DNA of 20,403 bases from contig MU069510.1 of assembly GCA_002284615.2 (NCBI GenBank), positions 551,359 to 571,761 on the forward strand, given 5' to 3'. Below the pieces are notes generated by a model that ran no database searches, was not told the origin of the DNA, and was given only the letters and a program-made list of their open reading frames with translations. Made by a program: the position numbers and the translations under genes. The stretch is from Dunaliella salina (taxonomy: Eukaryota; Chlorophyta; Chlorophyceae; Chlamydomonadales; Dunaliellaceae). Shown here piece after piece: positions 16,453-20,403 of the stretch. The first letter of the stretch is position 1; the number at the start of each line of letters is the position of its first letter.

Positions 16453-16577
16453 CATTCTCTTTTTCATACCTTGTGGTGGAGGGGGCAGGCGGCTCTTTTT
16501 TGAGCCAATGTGTCTCCTTTTCCTTAATTGATGTAGGGAGTTTCTCTGCCTAGGTAGTTTTTCTTTTCTTTTTCTTT
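16453..16577 (+). other. LINE 3' UTR with hairpin and CTTTT tail
   Basis: It contains a perfect stem-loop, GGCTC-T6-GAGCC at 16491-16506. The block shared with the truncated copy at 6571-6666 follows, and then a CTTTT-rich tail. A structured 3' UTR ending in a simple repeat is what LINE reverse transcriptases recognise. There is no poly(A) tail. Confidence 0.7.
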
Positions 16578-16617
16578 GATGGCTTTGGAACATTGCAATT
16601 TTGTTGATTATGTGCAG

Positions 16618-16816
16618 CAGGTTCAGGGCTCACAGGGATTACAGAATTAAGGCCTTCAGTCAAGACGCGCGACTGCTAGCCATTATATACAGCAAATTCT
16701 ACAATGCCTCCCTTGCACGCGATAGCACGACTCTTTGCACAGTGCTCAAAACAAATTTTTATGAACAGCAGAAACATGGCATGCTCCAGCTTGAACGCTC
16801 ACAAATTGAGAGTTGA
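16618..16816 (+). CDS. Candidate terminal exon, unrecognised protein
   Basis: An acceptor TGTGCAG (ending 16617; an alternative AG ends at 16620) follows the pyrimidine-rich LINE tail by 40 bp. The frame then runs RFRAHRDYRIKAFSQDARLL, AIIYSKFYNASLARDSTTLC and TNFYEQQKHGMLQLERSQIE to TGA 16814-16816, entering in phase 2. Composition is protein-like and balanced. I recognise no domain, and no upstream exon in matching phase is seen, since the preceding 9 kb are mobile elements. If real, the LINE sits in the intron before the last exon of a host gene. Confidence 0.35.
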
Positions 16817-17083
16817 AACTTATTGGCAAGGACATACACCTTAATGTGAGTTGTGTGCTTTAGCAAAATTACAAGATGAAAAGCATGCTATTTTTCTGTG
16901 ACCTTGCAACTACTTGCTGTCTGAAATGAAGTATGCACACCTGTTTGATGGTTGTTTTGCACACGGAGTATTGTTCGATGATGCAGTGCAGGCCCTTTCT
17001 CTCTGTTCAGAGTTGGTTCTGAGGATGTGATTCGTTTTTTTCCAAAACAAGGACAATGCGGCTGATCATTTATCACAATAAAA
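16817..17083. other. No gene seen
   Basis: Possibly the 3' UTR of the candidate terminal exon and intergenic sequence. No convincing frame or motif was found. Confidence 0.35.
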
Positions 17084-17087
17084 AAAA

Positions 17088-17102
17088 ATATATATATATA
17101 TA
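17088..17102. repeat. (AT)n microsatellite
   Basis: A short AT run directly after an A8 tract. Another AT-rich stretch lies at 17370-17385. Confidence 0.9.
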
Positions 17103-17140
17103 TGTATATTCTTTTATGTATATATTACTATATGTATGTA

Positions 17141-17153
17141 TAATAATAATAAC

Positions 17154-17207
<54 letters not shown>
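17141..17207. repeat. (AAT)n trinucleotide microsatellite
   Basis: A TAA/AAT repeat of 67 bp with one AAC interruption near 17151. Confidence 0.97.
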
Positions 17208-17208
<1 letters not shown>

Positions 17209-17223
17209 TATATACAATTCTTC

Positions 17224-17344
17224 CCATAATACCAAGCAGCTAAACTACCTTGCTGAAAGTGACGTTCCCTAATGAAATGTAAAACATCTAAACATGATTT
17301 TCCCCTGAGCTGAAAAAGCTCCACCCAGAGAGTTCCAACTTGTC
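17224..17344. repeat. 121-bp direct duplication, copy 1
   Basis: Matches 17409-17529 at an offset of 185 bp, with about two differences. The spacer is AT-rich. On the minus strand both copies keep the same open frame (LFQLRGKSCLDVLHFIRERH, then QQGSLAAW). Confidence 0.92.
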
Positions 17345-17408
17345 ATATATCATTGTACGTATGTACATATTATTATATATATATGCTGATATATGTATTT
17401 ATATTTTT

Positions 17409-17529
17409 CCATAAAACCAAGCAGCTAAACTACCTTGCTGAAGGTGACGTTCCCTAATGAAATGTAAAACATCTAAACATGATTTTCCCCTGAGCTGAAA
17501 AAGCTCCACCCAGAGAGTTCCAACTTGTC
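17409..17529. repeat. 121-bp direct duplication, copy 2
   Basis: Second copy of 17224-17344. Only this copy is continuous, on the minus strand, with the rest of the candidate exon at 17434-17581. It is therefore probably the parent. Confidence 0.92.
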
Positions 17530-17581
17530 CAAAAACATCCCCAACAGCTGCATGGTTGCACCCACAGCCACTGCGGCACAT
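17434..17581 (-). CDS. Candidate minus-strand exon, unrecognised
   Basis: On the minus strand a TTTTCAG acceptor precedes an open frame starting MCRSGCGCNHAAVGDVFGQV. It continues through GTLWVELFQLRGKSCLDVLH and FIRERHLQQ to a CAAG|GTAGTT donor at 17434/17433. The 148 nt leave phase 1. The Cys-rich start and amphipathic remainder are plausible, but no domain is recognised. The only support is frame openness, two splice-like edges, and the low divergence of the duplicated copy. It may be chance. Confidence 0.25.
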
Positions 17582-18080
17582 CTGAAAATAGAATTTGTCA
17601 TCCATTACTTCTCCTTGAGCTGTGCCCTCACAACACCACCGTGTCCATCCACAACAACTCACACACGTGCTGTGCTCTCCATGCAACACATTTTACAGGC
17701 AAGCAGTCTGATATCTAAAATTTGCCCAGGGTTGCTCATAAACTGACAAACATATGACTCATGCAGGCCTGTCTTTTCTGAAGGTGTTCTCCCGCATGCC
17801 CTTCACAAGCAGACCAAGTCATCAACATGTGCAGCACCATCCACAATCGCTCAGGCAGCATTCCTGCACAGATGTCGTGCCCTCCTAATGAGGGCCCAAC
17901 TAAGTACAGGCCACAAGAATGAAGGTTATGGCACAGGAGACAGCCAGGAGCTCAATTCCTGTGCTAACCTTAATTCTCACAATTGCACTTCTCAGTCTGC
18001 TGCAATCACCGCCCACTCAGTGGTCCTGCATACAAATGGTTGCGCAGCTCTGGCTCTCACCTAAGCTAGCTGAACTGGCC
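17582..18080. other. No gene supported
   Basis: A plus-strand frame from 17919 (to 18170) has a hydrophobic stretch, but it runs into a 17-bp tandem repeat whose period is not a multiple of three. I do not count it as a gene. No other motif is visible. Confidence 0.4.
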
Positions 18081-18131
18081 CACTCATGCCTCTCGGCCAC
18101 TCATGCCTCTCGGCCACTCATGCCTCTCGGC
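18081..18131. repeat. 17-bp tandem repeat, three units
   Basis: CACTCATGCCTCTCGGC occurs three times in a row (18081, 18098, 18115) with no differences. Confidence 0.97.
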
Positions 18132-18180
18132 CACATTAAAGGCTCGGGAACCGGCCATTTCACGGATTAAAGGGACCAGT

Positions 18181-18483
18181 TATCTTAATCCGCTTTTTAA
18201 ACGCGAACGGGTTGGTTTTTTTTTGAGTTTTATTAATGGATTGATTTTTTGAGTATTATTAATCTTGATCCTCAATCCGCCGTTATAAACGTACCCTCAA
18301 GCTCGATTGACAGACCAATCTCAAACATTTGATTAAGACGAATAATTAGGGGAACAAGAATGTTGTTAAACCTCAGCAACCATGCTCAGTGCCCTGCGGG
18401 TGGGATTTGGCCAGCAAAAGGGCCTGTACTCTAGAGATCTGCCGTCCCTCCCGCTATAACGCTCCTTCCCACCATTTGTGCAG
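18181..18483 (+). other. AT-rich upstream region of the dynamin-like gene
   Basis: AT-rich with two near-copies of TTTTGAGT(T/A)TTATTAAT (18220-18237 and 18248-18264), and two AATCCGC..T.TAAACG words near 18188 and 18275. It may hold the promoter and 5' exon of the GTPase gene. An ATG at 18382 opens 25 codons ending at TAA, with no clear donor. The stretch ends in an acceptor, CCATTTGTGCAG at 18472-18483. No defined promoter element can be named. Confidence 0.3.
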
Positions 18484-18667
18484 GTCAATCGGGGCTGTAG
18501 GCAATTTCTGACAGGAAAAGCCACCAGCAGGCGCCCTGTTGCCACCTGCCGCAGCACAGCCCTCTCCTCCTCCGCCTCCCTCACAAGTTTCAACCAAAAG
18601 CTCATTGACCTAGATAACCAGCTGTCAGCAAGAGGTTTGACTGCCCTGATTGACTGGCCTCGCATTG
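18484..18667 (+). CDS. Dynamin-superfamily GTPase, exon a (N-terminal helix)
   Basis: The exon enters in phase 0 after TTTGTGCAG and leaves in phase 1 at ATTG|GTAAGC. The first part (TGKATSRRPVATCRSTALSS) is basic and Ser/Thr-rich. The second part, SLTSFNQKLIDLDNQLSARG, is the amphipathic helix that precedes the GTPase domain in dynamins and forms part of the bundle-signalling element. It ends TALIDWPRI, corresponding to the (D/N)LP.I(V/A)V strand before the P-loop. Joining to the next exon gives PRI-VFCGDQSSGKSS without a frame break, which is strong support. The true N-terminus is not identified. Confidence 0.7.
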
Positions 18668-18802
18668 GTAAGCCTGCAGTTACTGACAATATTGTCATTA
18701 ATGCGCACGCATCATATCATGGGTGCACACATGGGTGCGCACACAAACTCTTCTTTGTTAAATAATCAGGTTGCCCACATCTCTTTCATATCCTGGATGC
18801 AG

Positions 18803-18956
18803 TCTTCTGTGGGGATCAGAGCAGCGGGAAATCCAGCATCATCCAGCGCATTGCTCACATCAACCTCCCACGTGCCGATGGCACCTGCACTCGCTGCCCA
18901 ATGGAGCTTCGAATGAAACATGGGAAAGATCCTTGGTCTTGCACCATCAAGATCAG
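18803..18956 (+). CDS. Dynamin-superfamily GTPase, exon b (P-loop, G2)
   Basis: The exon follows GGATGCAG (acceptor ending 18802), enters in phase 1 and leaves in phase 2 at ATCAG|GTGCTT. It encodes the G1/P-loop GDQSSGKSS (18811-18837), identical to the core dynamin consensus, then IIQRIAHINLPRADGTCTRC and PMELRM. LPR...GTCTR holds the G2 switch-I region with its catalytic-water Thr, and TCTRCPMELR is typical of the branch of dynamin-like proteins found in fungi and some protists and algae. It ends WSCTIKIR. Members are large GTPases that constrict or remodel membranes; the particular membrane cannot be told. G3 (DLPG) and G4 are not in the visible exons. Confidence 0.9.
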
Positions 18957-19053
18957 GTGCTTTGTTTTCAAACAATGCTGCTCATGCTCAGTTAACGGAC
19001 AGTAACCAGCAGCCTGGGGTTTCATGAGCTTTTTCCCTGATTGATGCTTGCAG

Positions 19054-19189
19054 GTACATGTATGATGACAACGGCTCTCCGCTTGATTCTGTCAAAGAGG
19101 AGCTATTTTGCAAGGTCACAAAGCGAGAGCACGTGGAGGCCAGTGTTGCCCGTGCCCAGATAAAGATCCTGCAGAGGGGAGGCGCAACA
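19054..19189 (+). CDS. Dynamin-superfamily GTPase, exon c
   Basis: Acceptor GCTTGCAG ends at 19053. Phase 2 entry joins AG+G to give IR-YMYDDNGSPLDSVKEELF, then CKVTKREHVEASVARAQIKIL. In dynamin-like proteins the P-loop exon is followed by a strand, an acidic turn, and a V(E)..(L/V).RAQ..IL helix, which this matches well. The 3' edge is uncertain. A weak donor (ACA|GTGCCT, 19189/19190) gives phase 0 and matches exon d. Otherwise the frame stays open through a repeated segment to TAG 19403-19405. Two GAAG|GTGGTC sites are further donor candidates, but in the wrong phase. Confidence 0.65.
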
Positions 19190-19328
19190 GTGCCTGGGCA
19201 TGAAGGTGGTCACACAGAGACGAAAAAATCGAGCTCTCAAGTTGCCGTAGCACGTGTCATAAAAAAGACCCAGATCCGGCTAAGGGGAGGCACAACAAAT
19301 CCTGGGCATGAAGGTGGTCATATACAGA
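19155..19328 (+). repeat. In-frame 108-bp offset duplication within the GTPase gene
   Basis: 19155-19219 and 19269-19328 are related. A core of 20 bp (CCTGGGCATGAAGGTGGTCA) is identical at 19193-19212 and 19301-19320, an offset of 108 bp or 36 codons. In the exon-c frame both read RGG(A/T)T..PGHEGGH.(E/Q)T, so they are either a tandem peptide repeat or a duplicated intron start. Confidence 0.75.
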
Positions 19329-19405
19329 CAATTAATCAAGCTCTGATGCCTTTGTGCTGCAGCCAGGCCTCTTCAATTGTGCTCAATAGTTGTCTTGCTG
19401 TTTAG

Positions 19406-19500
19406 GCAATAACCACAGATGCCACCCCCTACCGAACTGCAGGAGGCGGCATCAACGAACCTCAAGAGTTCACCAAGAACGTGGTAGACACACTTTCTAG
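19406..19500 (+). CDS. Dynamin-superfamily GTPase, exon d (tentative)
   Basis: Acceptor TTGCTGTTTAG ends at 19405; donor TCTAG|GTGCTT at 19500/19501. Phase 0 entry, phase 2 exit. It encodes AITTDATPYRTAGGGINEPQ then EFTKNVVDTLS. In related dynamins a (K/E)FS.N.V...(I/V)(S)GP strand follows a variable loop and precedes G3; EFTKNVVDTLS fits that place. The next exon should carry the DLPG motif. I do not find it before the window ends, where repeats take over, so the gene continues beyond the window or is broken. Confidence 0.5.
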
Positions 19501-20403
19501 GTGCTTGGTCATTTTCATTTCTCTGCTCTTGTCTCTTATGTTTCCACCATGTGACAGTGCTTAGTCAGAGGGTCCTAACTTGGCCATTTTGGGGCTTTTT
19601 TCACAAGACAGTTTTCTGAGGCCCCCTGGCCTCGCCTTCCCCAGAATTTTTCATATTATTATGTTCTATGGTTAAAAAGACGTAACCCAGCAAAAAAAGT
19701 TGTGGGAAAATCGGCCCTGTTTGTGAGCTAGGGTGCCCCAAAAGGGGAAAAAGGTCAGAGGTGGGCGACGGGCCAAAATCGCTGAAAATGTTCTTTCCCA
19801 CCATTATTTTCCAAATCTGACCACGCCAATCATTATAATACCATTAAAAACGATGTCCATCAAAAAATGAAGAAAATTGGAGGACCCTGATCACTCTCCT
19901 GGCCTCAGATCACCCTAAAACAGCCCACAGCTCCACCTTGGGACCATTTTTCACCCCCCCAAAAATTTTTTTCTTAATAACTCTTATATGATATGCGAAC
20001 ATCTGCATGTTCAAAAGTGGGAATTAAGAAGGTCAATAATTGACCTCTTTGGCACCCCTAGTGCTGGATTTTTTCCAAGGGAAATGGCTGAAATTCGATA
20101 CCTGACCAACCACTGGGTCTTTTCACTCCATCTTTTTTTGCAATGATATTTTTCTATTACAAGGACTCCAAATCACTAAACATCACTCTATTTGGTGCTC
20201 TGGCTGGTCAGATACGGTAGGTGCCTTTTCAAAAATAGGGTTCACGTTTTGGCAAATAGCAGAAGTGGCCCTGAGTAGCACTTTTCAAAATCAGGAGCTA
20301 TGGAAGCTACCATTTGATGCTAAGCACCAAAAGTGCCGAGTACGGCCACCTGCGCTGTGAACATTTTAAAAGGACCCCTTTTTGGGGCCTTCGTCGCCCA
20401 CCT
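19501..20403 (+). repeat. Repeat-rich region with diverged repeat copy 2
   Basis: About 19880-20375 is a diverged copy of the repeat at 3150-3575 (same orientation). AGGTGGGCGACG at 19759-19770 is the perfect inverse of CGTCGCCCACCT at 20392-20403, the last bases of the window. The element may thus have terminal or subterminal inverted repeats and extend past the edge. There is no coding frame with protein character. This could be the intron after exon d. Confidence 0.55.

Larger units (their letters stand above)
8660..16577 (+). mobile_element. Long decayed non-LTR retrotransposon (LINE)
   Basis: One plus-strand ORF2 is recognisable from an APE-type endonuclease to a C-terminal E-x-K domain, followed by a 3' UTR ending in a CTTTT-rich tail. 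It is read in frame 2 to about 9235, frame 0 to about 12280, frame 2 to about 13894, frame 0 to about 14185, frame 2 to about 15217, then frame 1 (frame = start position modulo 3). In-frame stops stand at 9942, 10497, 11229, 13076, 13298, 15970, 15988, 16075 and 16126. The copy is therefore long but dead. The 5' boundary is uncertain: it may include 7703-8398 as ORF1. I found no target-site duplication. An N at 12025 falls in the coding region. The domain set most resembles green-algal elements, including those described with two endonucleases; that comparison is from memory. Confidence 0.85.

Noticed and set aside
17073..17324. Minus-strand poly-isoleucine protein
   Set aside because: The Ile/Tyr run is the translation of the (AAT)n and AT repeats. 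Only the duplicated 40-residue part has any interest and is reported separately.
17919..18170. Plus-strand frame of 83 codons with a hydrophobic stretch, possible secreted protein
   Set aside because: It runs into a 17-bp tandem repeat whose period breaks any peptide repeat. There is no homology signal and no splice context.

Overview
The window is nuclear DNA from a eukaryote with spliceable exons (GTGAGT-type donors, short phase-compatible exons), dense microsatellites and several classes of transposable element. There is no bacterial operon structure. The style of the non-LTR retrotransposon and the exon/intron texture suggest a green alga, perhaps a chlamydomonadalean of moderate GC. That placement is an inference from remembered family resemblance, not something the sequence proves.

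Layout. Positions 1-906: non-coding, with a cluster of CAAGT/ACTTG words and a weak tRNA-like stretch. Positions 907-1881: a non-autonomous hAT-type DNA transposon with a perfect 8-bp target duplication (CACACAGG). Positions 2225-2480: a foldback, MITE-like inverted repeat. Positions 1251-2724 recur at 4635-6108 without any difference I can find. The inner edge of each copy abuts a single N (2725 and 4634), so this looks like one locus represented twice by the assembly, with an unrelated 1.9-kb contig (2726-4633) between. That contig carries a microsatellite, a diverged interspersed repeat and one exon encoding a single WD40 repeat.

Positions 5932-7460 hold two phase-compatible candidate exons of an unrecognised gene, a short 5'-truncated LINE tail and a decayed reverse-transcriptase fragment from a second LINE family. 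Positions 7703-8398 encode a Q/E/P/A-rich protein that may be LINE ORF1. From about 8660 to 16577 lies one long, decayed non-LTR retrotransposon. Its order of parts is: APE-type endonuclease, reverse transcriptase, low-complexity linker with a basic nuclear-localisation-like motif, PHD-like zinc finger, methyltransferase-like segment of unknown role, RNase H, a Cys/His motif, and a C-terminal domain with an E-x-K motif resembling a PD-(D/E)XK nuclease. At least nine in-frame stops and five frameshifts show that this copy is dead.

Positions 16618-20403 hold a candidate terminal exon, microsatellites, a 121-bp direct duplication, and four exons of a dynamin-superfamily GTPase (18484-19500, plus strand). 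The P-loop and G2 region of that GTPase are clear. Its gene continues beyond the window or is cut by the repeat that fills 19700-20403. The LINE copies probably lie in introns or between genes. Their pyrimidine-rich 3' tails sit just upstream of candidate splice acceptors.
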